Assembly (NCBI GenBank): GCA_017523285.1
Contig: JAFWWU010000065.1
Span: 1-34,140, forward strand
Source of the DNA: Ruminococcus sp.
GTDB lineage: Bacteria; Bacillota; Clostridia; Oscillospirales; Ruminococcaceae
Length of the DNA: 34,140 nucleotides
Direction of reading: 5' to 3'
Shown here: piece by piece, positions 6,079 through 13,994 of the stretch
How the letters are laid out: the number at the start of each line of letters is the position of its first letter
Position numbering within the stretch: position 1 is the first letter of the stretch
Made by a program: the position numbers and the translations under genes
The notes under the pieces: model-generated
The model's database searches: none
Seen by the model: the letters and a program-made list of their open reading frames with translations, nothing else
What the model was told of the DNA's origin: nothing

Positions 6079-7704
6079 CTACGCCGCATTCTTCGATTCT
6101 GCGGCGTTTTCAAGTTTACCGATAAAGCGGTAGTAAATCTCAACCTGCTGAAATACCCTGCCGTCCTCTGCTATTTCCTTGTGATGAACTACGATTTTAT
6201 CAATCAGTTCGTTCAGAATAGCGGCATCCAGCTGGTCAATCACAGTGTACTTTTTAATGAGATTCACGAACTTGTCCGTTGCATCGCTCTCTGCTTTCAG
6301 CTGTTCAATCCGCTGTCGCAGGTCGGGGAGTGCTTCCTTGATTTCCCTCTGCTCAGATTCATACTGTGCCGACATCGCTTCATAGCGGCTTTCGGAAATT
6401 TTTCCCAAGGCACTGTCCTCGTACAGCTTACACAGAATCTTGTCAATCTCCTCAAAACGGCGTTGCTTCTTCTCGTACTCGGCTTGCAGTTTCTTTGCTT
6501 CCTTTGCGGAATCCGTCTGGAACTTCTTTTCCAGAATCGACTTGAATTGCTGTGCGTTATTACGGTAGTTCCATAATACTGTTCTCAGATTTATCAGCAC
6601 CAAGTTGTATACAGTGTCGTAGTTGATATAATGTGATGGACAGTATTCCTTGCCATGTGTTCTGTACATCCAACAATCATAAGCTCCATAATAGGTTCCG
6701 TCTTTACGCTGTTTCTGACCATAGGTGAGACAGTGTCCACAATCTGCACAGTAGATGAGTCCTGCGAAAATCTGTAATTCTCCTGTCTTTGCAGGTCGGC
6801 GTTTGGAACTCATAACCTTGTGTGCTGTATCCCACAGTTCCTTTGAGATAATCGGCTCGTGTGTATTCTCTGCAATAATCCATTCCTCACGAGGATTCTT
6901 TACTTTGGTTTTGCTTTTCATGGACTTGCATTTCTGCTTTCCATAGATAAGCATTCCAAGATACACCTCATTATTCAGAATTGCTCTGACGGAGGTGACA
7001 TGCCAGTCGAATTCCTTTCGCCAGTAATCTGCCTTGAAGTAGTCAGGATTGTTCTGGTTAAAGTAAGTTATCGGATTAAGCACTTTTTCTTCTCTGAATA
7101 TTCTGGTGATTTTGTTGTAGCCTGCACCCTCTGCTGTCAACCTGAATATTCTTCTTACAACCTCTGCTGCAGGCTCATCAATCACAAGATGATGTCTGTC
7201 ATTTGGATCCAGCTTGTAGCCAAACGGCGGTTTAGAACCGATATACTGCCCAGCTTTAGCTTTGGCTTTCTTGGCGGCTTTGGTCTTTTTCGATACATCA
7301 CGGGCGTACATTTCGTTCATCACATTTCTCATAGGGAACATCAGATCATCTTCGTTGATCATGGAATCGTAGTGATCATCCGCCGCAATGAACCGCACGT
7401 TCTGCTCCTTGAAATGTTCCACCTGCAGTCCGACTTCCACATAGTTTCGACCGAATCGGGACAGGTCTTTTACAATCACAAGGTTGATTTTCCCAGCATG
7501 AATATCCGAGAGCATCCGCTGAAATGCGGGTCTGTTAAAGTTTGTACCGCTGTAACCGTCATCACAATAGAATTCATAGCTTGTGATATCATGACTCTGA
7601 CAGTACTGTTCCAATAAAATCTTCTGCGTTTCGATGGATACGCTTCCGCCGAAGCTGCCGTCATCCACCGAGAGTCTGCAATATAATGCTGCGTGTTTCT
7701 GCAT
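6079..7704 (-). CDS. Large serine recombinase (element 1 integrase/excisionase)
   Basis: The protein has 541 residues from the ATG at 7704, where AAAGGAG lies 7 nt upstream; the longer frame to 7803 has no ribosome site. The N-terminal resolvase domain has YCRLS with catalytic Ser12, then DDGYSGTNFNRPAFQRML and [10 protein letters not shown], the usual large serine recombinase motifs. A recombinase domain follows (KPPFGYKLDP to about 300), then a zinc ribbon (CADCGHCL ... DC ... YC) and a C-terminal coiled coil (about 400-500). It should catalyse integration and excision through a Ser-DNA link with a 2-bp crossover. The gene lies at the element edge next to the tRNA remnant. It appears intact. 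It is clearly different from the second recombinase at 30851-32463, so the two elements are not recent copies. Confidence 0.92.
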   Translation of the reverse strand: MQKHAALYCRLSVDDGSFGGSVSIETQKILLEQYCQSHDITSYEFYCDDGYSGTNFNRPAFQRMLSDIHAGKINLVIVKDLSRFGRNYVEVGLQVEHFKEQNVRFIAADDHYDSMINEDDLMFPMRNVMNEMYARDVSKKTKAAKKAKAKAGQYIGSKPPFGYKLDPNDRHHLVIDEPAAEVVRRIFRLTAEGAGYNKITRIFREEKVLNPITYFNQNNPDYFKADYWRKEFDWHVTSVRAILNNEVYLGMLIYGKQKCKSMKSKTKVKNPREEWIIAENTHEPIISKELWDTAHKVMSSKRRPAKTGELQIFAGLIYCADCGHCLTYGQKQRKDGTYYGAYDCWMYRTHGKEYCPSHYINYDTVYNLVLINLRTVLWNYRNNAQQFKSILEKKFQTDSAKEAKKLQAEYEKKQRRFEEIDKILCKLYEDSALGKISESRYEAMSAQYESEQREIKEALPDLRQRIEQLKAESDATDKFVNLIKKYTVIDQLDAAILNELIDKIVVHHKEIAEDGRVFQQVEIYYRFIGKLENAAESKNAA

Positions 7705-7841
7705 AATCATTCTCCTTTCGGGCAGAGGACACGCATAGCCTTGCACCACCAGTATACCACATCTGTCGGCACAAAGCCAGCTGAATTTGTCCGCTGCTTT
7801 CAACTTTGTGCAACCTCAATAAGCGGTTGCTTGGAATTTAT

Positions 7842-8108
7842 TCATATCGCAGAAGCGTTCTTCCGCTGAATCATTTCTTCGAACTCATCTGACACAGATC
7901 CGATTTCATCTCCCGTTTCCAGTCTGCGGAGCATGAGATTGGAGAGCGATTTTGCAGCATCGGTTTGTTCTTCAAAGACAGACCACACACGATAGGTTAT
8001 ACCATTCAGATAGTGATCATGGTACTGCGCATCGCCCTGATTCTGACACCGTGACGGTTCGAGGGTGTATTCTCTTTTTCTGATTTTTCCAATTGTATTT
8101 CTTTCCAT
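7842..8108 (-). CDS. Small TnpW-like element protein
   Basis: The protein has 88 residues. The central NGITYRVWSVFEEQTDAAKS followed by LSNLMLRR resembles the TnpW-type pattern (I-T-Y-x-V-x-x-x-F ... K-L-x-x-L) found as a small conserved protein beside relaxase and recombinase genes in transposon-like elements of Firmicutes. It lies between relaxase and recombinase, as does the shorter counterpart in element 2 (32555-32737). Its role is not established; position suggests a helper of recombination or its control. The assignment rests on motif shape and synteny and is moderate. Confidence 0.6.
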   Translation of the reverse strand: MERNTIGKIRKREYTLEPSRCQNQGDAQYHDHYLNGITYRVWSVFEEQTDAAKSLSNLMLRRLETGDEIGSVSDEFEEMIQRKNASAI

Positions 8109-8259
8109 AGTCCTCCAGTTCTCCGAACAATGTCGGATTAAATCTTGTTGTTCCTATAAATCTGATACTCATTTTAGATCTTCCTTTCTGCATTATTTTA
8201 GATAGGGTATCGGCGATTGCGATACCCTTTGCTGAGTGGTGAGGGGACGTTTTATCCCC

Positions 8260-9576
8260 TCATCCCATGTGCATCCCCAATGCTTCCTTGCGTCGGATCT
8301 CCTCTGCCAGCACCTTACTGTCACTGTGCAGTTCGATGTCCTCATCCTCTGTCGGCTCATCCATTATCGCAGCCACATCTGCAATGCCAGCGATAAGATC
8401 AAGAGCACCGACTGCGAAATCACAACCCACCTGAGCATTTTCAATTGCGTTCTGTGCTTCCATTCTTCGAGTGATTTCAGCTTGGAGCAGTATTCCTCGT
8501 TCAGCTTCCCAGCCTGTAATGACAGCTTCTCCGATTGGCTGATTAAGCTCGTCAGAGAGTTCGTTGTCTGCTCTGCTGTGATTTGCTGAATGTGTCTGCA
8601 TTCCGATTTCACCTTGTCGAATATTACTTGCTGATTTTCCAAGTGATAATTCATCTGCTCCGCTGTCATAGTCTGACTTGCTTTCTCGCTGACCTGTTCT
8701 ATCGCTTGGGTGAGTAACGTAAGCTGAGCTATCACTGCTCTCCAGTTGCTGTCGAGAACAAATGTCGCCTGTGGTGTGTTCATCGCTTCTTCCAGATTTG
8801 ATTTCGAAACCGATTTCATCTGATCTAATTTTGAATTCATTAAGCATCATCTCCTTACTGTATCTTGGTTCGTGCAGTCTGTTGTCACGGCATCGTTTTC
8901 CATTGGGACAGGTGTAGGTGATATATTTACGAGACTCCTCCCACCTCACGCTATATCCTTTCTGTCGCATTAAGAAACAGAACTGCTTTTGTGTTTTGGC
9001 TGACTTCATAACCTCATCAATCACATTAATGAGATCTATCTTCCAGCTTTCTCCTTTCATGGCACTGCGGTATTCGCCTGTGGTAATTCCGTCCGTTCTC
9101 TGATTAACCACAGGCTTTTCCAATGTCTGTACACCATACTTCCGACAAATTTCATCGGATATATTTCTGATATCATTCAGAGTAAATTTATTTGAATGAT
9201 ATTTCTTTCCTGTGTCAGCGTTTACGGAATTAAAAACAATGTGCGAGTGAATATGCTCTGCATCAATATGAGTTGCAAAAACACACTCGTGTCCCTTGAA
9301 TGCTTTCTCCGCAAACTCCACAGCGATTCTGTGAGCAAGCTCAGGCTGAATTTCATATCCGCTTGGGTGAGACTGCACGAAATGATAGTACTTGATACCT
9401 CCAGTCTTTCCATACATCTCACGGGTATTTTTGAATTCCTGATACACGGTAGGCAGAGAACAGTTGAGTGCTGTGACATATTTCTGATTGTCTGTCTTAT
9501 CATCACGACAGATATATTCAAGCGTTGCTTTACCTCCACCGCCGCCTTTGGTACTTATCGCAGTTACTGTCGCCAT
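8260..9576 (-). CDS. Relaxase (MobA/VirD2-type), element 1
   Basis: The protein has 438 residues. The N-terminus (ISTKGGGGGKATLEYICRDD) contains Tyr21, the probable nicking tyrosine. The metal-binding histidines are in ATHIDAEHIHSHIVFNS (His103, 108, 110, 112), as in the VirD2-type relaxase family. The enzyme nicks at oriT, stays attached to the 5' end and leads the strand into a recipient through a helper's secretion system. The C-terminal third is charged and overlaps a second gene in another frame (8364-8840). The start overlaps the stop of the MobC-like gene by one base (TAATG), implying translational coupling. It appears intact, unlike its relative at 32821-34001. Confidence 0.9.
   Translation of the reverse strand: MATVTAISTKGGGGGKATLEYICRDDKTDNQKYVTALNCSLPTVYQEFKNTREMYGKTGGIKYYHFVQSHPSGYEIQPELAHRIAVEFAEKAFKGHECVFATHIDAEHIHSHIVFNSVNADTGKKYHSNKFTLNDIRNISDEICRKYGVQTLEKPVVNQRTDGITTGEYRSAMKGESWKIDLINVIDEVMKSAKTQKQFCFLMRQKGYSVRWEESRKYITYTCPNGKRCRDNRLHEPRYSKEMMLNEFKIRSDEIGFEIKSGRSDEHTTGDICSRQQLESSDSSAYVTHPSDRTGQRESKSDYDSGADELSLGKSASNIRQGEIGMQTHSANHSRADNELSDELNQPIGEAVITGWEAERGILLQAEITRRMEAQNAIENAQVGCDFAVGALDLIAGIADVAAIMDEPTEDEDIELHSDSKVLAEEIRRKEALGMHMG
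8364..8840 (-). CDS. Nested MobB-like coiled-coil, tail-anchored protein inside relaxase gene (element 1)
   Basis: The 158-residue product is read in a different frame on the same strand, entirely within the relaxase gene. Its ATG has AAGGAG 10 nt upstream. It has a long heptad-rich helical region (including TAEQTTNSLTSLISQSEKLS) and ends in a hydrophobic segment (VVISQSVLLILSLALQMWL) followed by a single Arg, so a C-terminal membrane anchor. The counterpart in element 2 (32925-33407) is conserved in protein, in the ribosome site and in its spacing, which argues for a real gene. In RSF1010 the membrane-associated MobB is likewise encoded out of frame inside mobA and stabilises the relaxosome; a similar job is inferred here. 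No sequence relation to RSF1010 MobB is claimed. Confidence 0.78.
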   Translation of the reverse strand: MNSKLDQMKSVSKSNLEEAMNTPQATFVLDSNWRAVIAQLTLLTQAIEQVSEKASQTMTAEQMNYHLENQQVIFDKVKSECRHIQQITAEQTTNSLTSLISQSEKLSLQAGKLNEEYCSKLKSLEEWKHRTQLKMLRWVVISQSVLLILSLALQMWLR

Positions 9577-9887
9577 TACTTCACCTCACGAAGAAGCTGA
9601 CCGATTGCTTCGGTAACTCTGATATGCTCATTGAGAAGCGGTTGGAAGTTTACAGCAGTAAGCCTGTCCATATTTGCAAGGGTAGCTATCTGATTGAGAT
9701 TTCTACCGATTGCTTTCTGCTGTTTTACAATTTCATTGATACCCTCAGCTACAATAATTCTCTTATCGAGTACACTTCGGATAACGAAATCATTAAGCCT
9801 GAGACCATACTGCTCAGCTTTGTTATGAATACGCTGGTATTCTTCTTCCGTACAGCGTATTGCTATTGTCCTGTTCCTTTTCCTCAT
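9576..9887 (-). CDS. MobC-like relaxosome accessory protein
   Basis: The protein has 103 residues from the ATG at 9887 (AAGGAG 9 nt upstream); the frame to 9992 has no ribosome site. An N-terminal segment (MRKRNRTIAIRCTEEEYQRI) with the spacing of a ribbon-helix-helix DNA-binding protein is followed by the MobC-type pattern LNDFVIRSVLDKR and NEIVKQQKAIGRNLNQIA. MobC proteins bind near oriT and help the relaxase open the nick region. The gene is directly upstream of and coupled to the relaxase (overlapping TAATG). Confidence 0.82.
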   Translation of the reverse strand: MRKRNRTIAIRCTEEEYQRIHNKAEQYGLRLNDFVIRSVLDKRIIVAEGINEIVKQQKAIGRNLNQIATLANMDRLTAVNFQPLLNEHIRVTEAIGQLLREVK

Positions 9888-10214
9888 AGCATCACTCTCC
9901 TTGATAATATTCGACGGTTCGCTGTAAAGGGGTTCGGGTTCTCCCGTCTTTAATGCGTAGGCGGAATGCCATGCGCTATGCTTGCTCTCCAAAAGGAGAC
10001 CCTTAATCGCCCCACGTTTCCAGCATAATCAAGTGCTTTTTTATCTGCTGTTTTAATGCGTTCACACTCTGCAAATTCGGAGGTGATTTCGCCCTCAATC
10101 GATTTAGTGGTGTAATTACCCTATGCAAGAGAGGAGGGGCACAAATCGCTTACAGTGCCGACAGGGTCAACAGGAATATTGCAACCAATTTTTCTCTTGT
10201 CGGCACGACTGTAT
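9888..10214. other. Gene-free stretch upstream of mob genes, candidate oriT region
   Basis: No complete gene is supported. It holds a short hairpin (TCTCC-AAAA-GGAGA, 9986-9999) and a longer-range inverted repeat of the TGCCGAC/GTCGGCA type (within about 10159-10208). A minus-strand frame of about 50 codons lacks a start codon. Origins of transfer commonly sit just upstream of mobC/mobA, so oriT may be here, but no known nick consensus was recognised. Confidence 0.35.
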
Positions 10215-11261
10215 TCACGCTGTTTGGACGTTTCTCGCAGGGTCAACAGCAGAAGGAGAAGACACATCGGTTTTGTCGTCACTGTCGTCACGACCGTCAC
10301 CGAAGTACTGCGCCTGTATCTTTCGTATACCATTGCTCCGCTTCATCTCAAACAGTACCTCCTGTTCCAGCAGACGCTGTGCGCTTTGCAGAATCTTTCT
10401 TGAAACGACATTCGGGATATATTTTTTCTTCGTGTGCTGATTGATTTTATCCGTCAGCTCTGTCGGTGTTCCAAGAAAACTTTTTACCTCTTTCATGACA
10501 ATAACCATTGCAGTAATGATTTCATCATCAAACTGTTCCGGCGATACACAGCTATCTGCAATCAGTTTCCAACGATGTGATGTGAGCTGCAATTTCAACT
10601 CACGACTTTCGATGTCACGCCCCTCACAATACAGAGTTGCTTCATGTGTTGCTCTGTCCTTCTCAATGAGAACCAAAGCTCCGTCCGCACATCCACGCAG
10701 ACCAGTTGAACCTGAAATCATATTGAATGGATCGCTGTCCTTACATTTTCTTGTGTGATGCACAAGGAGAATGGTGATTGCAAGCTTATCTGCCAGTCGT
10801 TTCAGCGATGCAAGCTCTGTGTAGTCTGTTCCGTATGCTGATTCTTCACTGCTGCGGATTTTTTGCAGTGTATCAATAACAACAATCTTCAAGTCACGAT
10901 GTGCAAGATAAAACTGTTCTATCTGCTGTTCCAGACCATCACCGATGGTATCTGCAAGCAGAGAAAAATACAGACTGTCAGTAGGTTCGTTGGTCAGCTC
11001 ATACAGTCGATTCTGCAATCGTACCTTGTTATCCTCAAGGCAGAGATACAGTGCTGTGCCTTTTGCAGTTCGTTGTCCAAGTACTGCTTCCCCTTTTGCA
11101 ACCGAGAGACAGATATCGAGTGACAACCATGACTTGCCGATTTTGGGTGCACCTGCGAAGATATACAATCCTTGTCCAAGCAGATTTTCTACGCTGAACG
11201 GAATCGGTGCAATGGGTGTGGACATAATTTCCTCACAGGAAATGGTTTGTAATGTTTTCAT
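10215..11261 (-). CDS. RepA-like RecA-fold ATPase of element 1
   Basis: The protein has 348 residues, starting at 11261 (AAGGA 6 nt upstream of the second ATG of the frame). The Walker A motif GAPKIGKSW is at 37-45, Walker B LKIVVIDT near 124-131, and a sensor-like LLVHHTRK follows, as in hexameric RepA/KaiC-like replicative ATPases (AAA_25 type). The C-terminal 90 residues look like a winged-helix region (PTELTDKINQ ... VVSRKILQSAQRLLEQ) ending in a polar tail. Such ATPases are common beside mobC/mobA in mobilizable elements and may unwind DNA for element replication or processing. A terminator immediately upstream (11319-11356) separates it from the regulator gene. Substrate and partner are not known. 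Confidence 0.82.
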   Translation of the reverse strand: MKTLQTISCEEIMSTPIAPIPFSVENLLGQGLYIFAGAPKIGKSWLSLDICLSVAKGEAVLGQRTAKGTALYLCLEDNKVRLQNRLYELTNEPTDSLYFSLLADTIGDGLEQQIEQFYLAHRDLKIVVIDTLQKIRSSEESAYGTDYTELASLKRLADKLAITILLVHHTRKCKDSDPFNMISGSTGLRGCADGALVLIEKDRATHEATLYCEGRDIESRELKLQLTSHRWKLIADSCVSPEQFDDEIITAMVIVMKEVKSFLGTPTELTDKINQHTKKKYIPNVVSRKILQSAQRLLEQEVLFEMKRSNGIRKIQAQYFGDGRDDSDDKTDVSSPSAVDPARNVQTA

Positions 11262-11318
11262 TTGCATTCCTTCTTTCTTTGATAAATTTCTTGATTTGAA
11301 CCTCCTTCCTGTTTATGT

Positions 11319-11356
11319 AAAAAAAGAGTGACGTACATATAAATGCACATCACTCT
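11319..11356 (-). terminator. Rho-independent terminator upstream of the ATPase gene
   Basis: On the minus strand AGAGTGATGT / ACGTCACTCT (one mismatch, 12-nt loop) is followed by a run of eight T. It lies about 60 bp before the ATPase start and 90 bp after another terminator, so it may be an attenuator or end a small transcript. Confidence 0.7.
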
Positions 11357-11440
11357 ATCGACTGGAAAAAGTTCCCTCTAATATATTACCGCTGGGAAAT
11401 TCAAAAAACGAACCACTTTTACAATCTTCGACATTTTTTG

Positions 11441-11476
11441 CAAAAAATACCGCACAGGATCTCTCCCATGCGGTAT
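11441..11476 (-). terminator. Terminator of the element 1 regulator gene
   Basis: On the minus strand ATACCGCA / TGCGGTAT with a 14-nt loop is followed by TTTTTTG, directly after the regulator stop codon. Confidence 0.75.
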
Positions 11477-11480
11477 CTCC

Positions 11481-12113
11481 CTACGCTGCATCGTCCTCAA
11501 GCTTAGTCAATATTACTTTGCCATTCTTTATAGTCACACGATTTCTTCGGAGTATAGGATATATCATCCGATAATTATTCGGAACCATTTTCGAATAGCC
11601 ATACTGACTTGCGAGGATTGTTGTTTCTACATACAGAGTTTTAAGTTTTTCAAGTGCGCATTTTTTAATCTTTTGTATGTTACGCACACCTGTGCCAAGC
11701 ACTTCAGCGATTTCGGTAGTGTCCATTCCGTTGCAGAAGAACATTCTAATGACTTCCTGCTGTCGCTCGGTAAGTTCCCGATAACAGCTTTGAAGTACAG
11801 GATCGTCAAACAGATCATCAAATCCGTTTGAGAACTTTTCTTCAGCACGAAGCTGAAATGGTTCGGGTTCATAATATTTCTTCTTGGTCGCAACTTCCTT
11901 TTCTTCCGGATCAATGAGTGCCTTGCGTTTTTCATAATACCGTCTGTCAGAATTAAGATGTTCTCGTTCTACCTCTTTCCATTCATCAGATGAATAGAAA
12001 GAAACGAGTTCATCATATTCTTCGGCGGTATGTTCTTCTTTGAACAACTCCAATGGCGTAGGCAAATCAAGAACGCTTTTGTTATCCTGCTTGTGATAAT
12101 CACAAACTCTCAT
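11481..12113 (-). CDS. Sigma-70 region 4-like DNA-binding regulator of element 1
   Basis: The protein has 210 residues from the ATG at 12113 (AAAGGA 8 nt upstream). The N-terminal half is charged and unrecognised. Residues about 105-160 carry a region 4-type helix-turn-helix (LTERQQEVIRMFFCNGMDTT, then EIAEVLGTGVRNIQKIKKCALEKL). The C-terminal part (PNNYRMIYPILRRNRVTIKN) is basic. It lacks sigma region 2, so it is more likely a transcription regulator than a full sigma factor. It has its own consensus promoter (12210-12238) and terminator, so it is probably expressed in the integrated state and controls the mobilization genes. Confidence 0.75.
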   Translation of the reverse strand: MRVCDYHKQDNKSVLDLPTPLELFKEEHTAEEYDELVSFYSSDEWKEVEREHLNSDRRYYEKRKALIDPEEKEVATKKKYYEPEPFQLRAEEKFSNGFDDLFDDPVLQSCYRELTERQQEVIRMFFCNGMDTTEIAEVLGTGVRNIQKIKKCALEKLKTLYVETTILASQYGYSKMVPNNYRMIYPILRRNRVTIKNGKVILTKLEDDAA

Positions 12114-12209
12114 GCACATCATCCTTTCACAATCGGCGGTTGTGGTTTCCTATGTAATTGATGTGCATTCTTGATTTGTTGACCGTACTCTGTATGTCGG
12201 TCTACTTTC

Positions 12210-12238
12210 ATTATAGAACGTTCGTTTTGGTTTGTCAA
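12210..12238 (-). promoter_or_regulatory. Consensus sigma-A promoter for the element 1 regulator
   Basis: On the minus strand TTGACA (12233-12238), 17 nt, TATAAT (12210-12215). The spacer contains the palindrome GAACGTTC beside the -10, a possible operator. Transcription starts about 90 nt before the regulator's ATG. Confidence 0.85.
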
Positions 12239-12262
12239 TAGAATTTTTGTTCTAATAAATAA

Positions 12263-12296
12263 AGGTGCATAACATTTTAAATTGATACGCACCTTA
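12263..12296 (-). terminator. Weak stem-loop after phoR
   Basis: AAGGTGC / GCACCTT flank a 20-nt loop just downstream of the phoR stop, with a T-rich but interrupted tail on the minus strand. It may end the pst-pho transcript; the long loop makes this uncertain. Confidence 0.4.
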
Positions 12297-12338
12297 AAAT
12301 TGATATTATTTGAATTGTATATTCAAAACGGTCTTTTT

Positions 12339-13994
12339 TCAAATTTTAGGAATTACAACAGTAACAATGGTTCCATTTCCAATTTCACTTTGAAGTAAGA
12401 TTTTCCCACCATGATACTGAACAGCGTGCTTTACAATAGAAAGTCCGAGACCTGTTCCACCTGATTTTTTGGAGTGGCTTTTATCTACTCTGTAAAAGCG
12501 TTCGAAAATTCTTGCGTGATGTTGTGGAGCAATACCTATTCCGTTATCCGAAACTGTAAGTGTTACTTCCTTTTCTGTTTCTGAAATATCAACATCAACC
12601 TTACCGCCGTCGGGAGTATACTTAATTCCGTTGTCGCAAAGATTGTAGATAACTTCAAAAAGCAGATGCTTTACGCCATAAACTTTTCCGCTGTCACCCG
12701 ATACAGAAAGTGTGATATCCTTTTTATCTGCGCTGTCACGGAGAACTCCGCAGGCTTCATTTGCAACTTCAAAAAGCGAAACATTTTCCTTCGGAAGCTC
12801 TGTCTGTTCATCAAGCTGTGAAAGTCTGATGATATCCTCAACAAGCGTTACAAGCCGTGTTGCTTCCTCTCGTATATGGCCTACAAAGCGAGGCATATCT
12901 TCCTGTTTCACAAGTCCGTTTTCAATAAGCTCCGCACTGCCCGTAATAGTCTGAAGCGGAGTTTTAAGCTCGTGTGAAACATTTGCCGTAAACTCTCTGC
13001 GAAGCCTTTCAGCGTCAGCCTGCTCTGTTATATCAAACACAAGAATTACCTCGCCGACTGTTTCACCGTCCGTTTCAATACGGCTTATGTCAAACTGATA
13101 TTCTTTTTCATTAAGCCTTGCACGGATTTCAGCGTGTCCGTCTTTAAGCGCCTTTTCGATTGCAAAGGTTATTTCGTATCTGCGGTTTATCATCAGAAAT
13201 TCGTTGCCAACACAATTTTCATCTGTACCGAAAATCGTCATTGCGGCAGAATTTATAGTGAGAACATTTCTGTTTTTGTCAAGCAGAACAAGTCCTTCAC
13301 GCATATTCTTTGTGATAAGCTCGAACTCATCTTTTCTGCGATTAAGCTCTGCCGCCTTGCGCTCAATTTTCATATTCTGCTTGTGAATACGGCTTAGAAG
13401 CGGTGCAATCTCCTCATAAGCGTCATTCTCGGTTGGATTATCAAGGTCAAGCTTATTAAGCGGCTCAATTATTCGTTTTGACATCTTATGTGCAAGCACA
13501 GCTGAAATTATCACAGCGACGATGACAACGATTATCACAGGAGTCATCATTCCTAAAAGCAGGACAAATCCGCTTGCACGGTTTACGGAAATACGAAGCA
13601 CCGTTCCGTCCGAAAGGAGTACCGCCTCATAAAGTGTCTTCTCGGTAAGAGTTGCAGATCGACGCGCACTGCTTCCTTTACCTGTTTCAAAGGCTTCTGT
13701 TATTTCCTCACGATCAAGGTGATTATCCATAACTGCTTTATCAGCCTGAGAGTCAAAAAGCACTGTTCCGTCGTTCGCTACCCATGTCAGACGGTAGTTA
13801 TCCGATTTCAGAGCTTCAAGATATTCTTCGCCCGATTGCTCCGTACCCACAGAGGCAATAGAAAGCTCATCTTTAAGCTGATCTATCTGAATATTTGTAA
13901 AGTAATCGTATAGAAAGCTTGTTATAATTACAAGAGTTGCCATAAGCACAACAATTGAGATGGCAAAAATAGAACGAAAAATCTTACTTGTCAT
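12339..13994 (-). CDS. phoR: PhoR-type phosphate sensor histidine kinase
   Basis: The protein has 551 residues from the ATG at 13994 (GGAGG 5 nt upstream). It has two membrane spans (about 8-30 and 145-170) around an outer domain, a HAMP-like linker, a PAS domain (about 225-325), the HisKA box ANVSHELKTP with His341 and an HATPase domain ending GGTGLGLSIVKHAV. It overlaps the phoB gene by 11 nt and is last in the pst-phoU-phoB-phoR operon, so phosphate is the expected signal, relayed through the Pst transporter and PhoU. It would phosphorylate PhoB when phosphate is low. Confidence 0.9.
   Translation of the reverse strand: MTSKIFRSIFAISIVVLMATLVIITSFLYDYFTNIQIDQLKDELSIASVGTEQSGEEYLEALKSDNYRLTWVANDGTVLFDSQADKAVMDNHLDREEITEAFETGKGSSARRSATLTEKTLYEAVLLSDGTVLRISVNRASGFVLLLGMMTPVIIVVIVAVIISAVLAHKMSKRIIEPLNKLDLDNPTENDAYEEIAPLLSRIHKQNMKIERKAAELNRRKDEFELITKNMREGLVLLDKNRNVLTINSAAMTIFGTDENCVGNEFLMINRRYEITFAIEKALKDGHAEIRARLNEKEYQFDISRIETDGETVGEVILVFDITEQADAERLRREFTANVSHELKTPLQTITGSAELIENGLVKQEDMPRFVGHIREEATRLVTLVEDIIRLSQLDEQTELPKENVSLFEVANEACGVLRDSADKKDITLSVSGDSGKVYGVKHLLFEVIYNLCDNGIKYTPDGGKVDVDISETEKEVTLTVSDNGIGIAPQHHARIFERFYRVDKSHSKKSGGTGLGLSIVKHAVQYHGGKILLQSEIGNGTIVTVVIPKI

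Larger units (their letters stand above)
5990..12300. mobile_element. Integrative mobilizable element 1 (approximate limits)
   Basis: All genes run on the minus strand. From promoter-proximal to distal they are a sigma-like regulator, RepA-like ATPase, MobC-like protein, relaxase with nested MobB-like gene, TnpW-like protein and serine recombinase. This is the content of a small element that excises by serine recombinase and is mobilised by a helper's conjugation pore. The left edge is placed at the tRNA remnant; the right edge must lie between the regulator's promoter (12238) and the phoR stop (12339). No matching direct repeat was found to fix it. Confidence 0.75.

Noticed and set aside
6859-7617. 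252-codon plus-strand frame opposite the element 1 recombinase
   Set aside because: Wholly antisense to a clear recombinase, no ribosome site, no recognisable motif; a shadow frame.
10121-10333. 70-codon frame overlapping the 3' end of the ATPase gene
   Set aside because: Low-complexity translation, no ribosome site, and it overlaps a clear gene; unlike the nested relaxase frame there is no second copy to support it.
12216-12223. GAACGTTC as a LexA (SOS) site
   Set aside because: The Gram-positive SOS box needs four bases between GAAC and GTTC; here there are none. Kept only as a possible operator.
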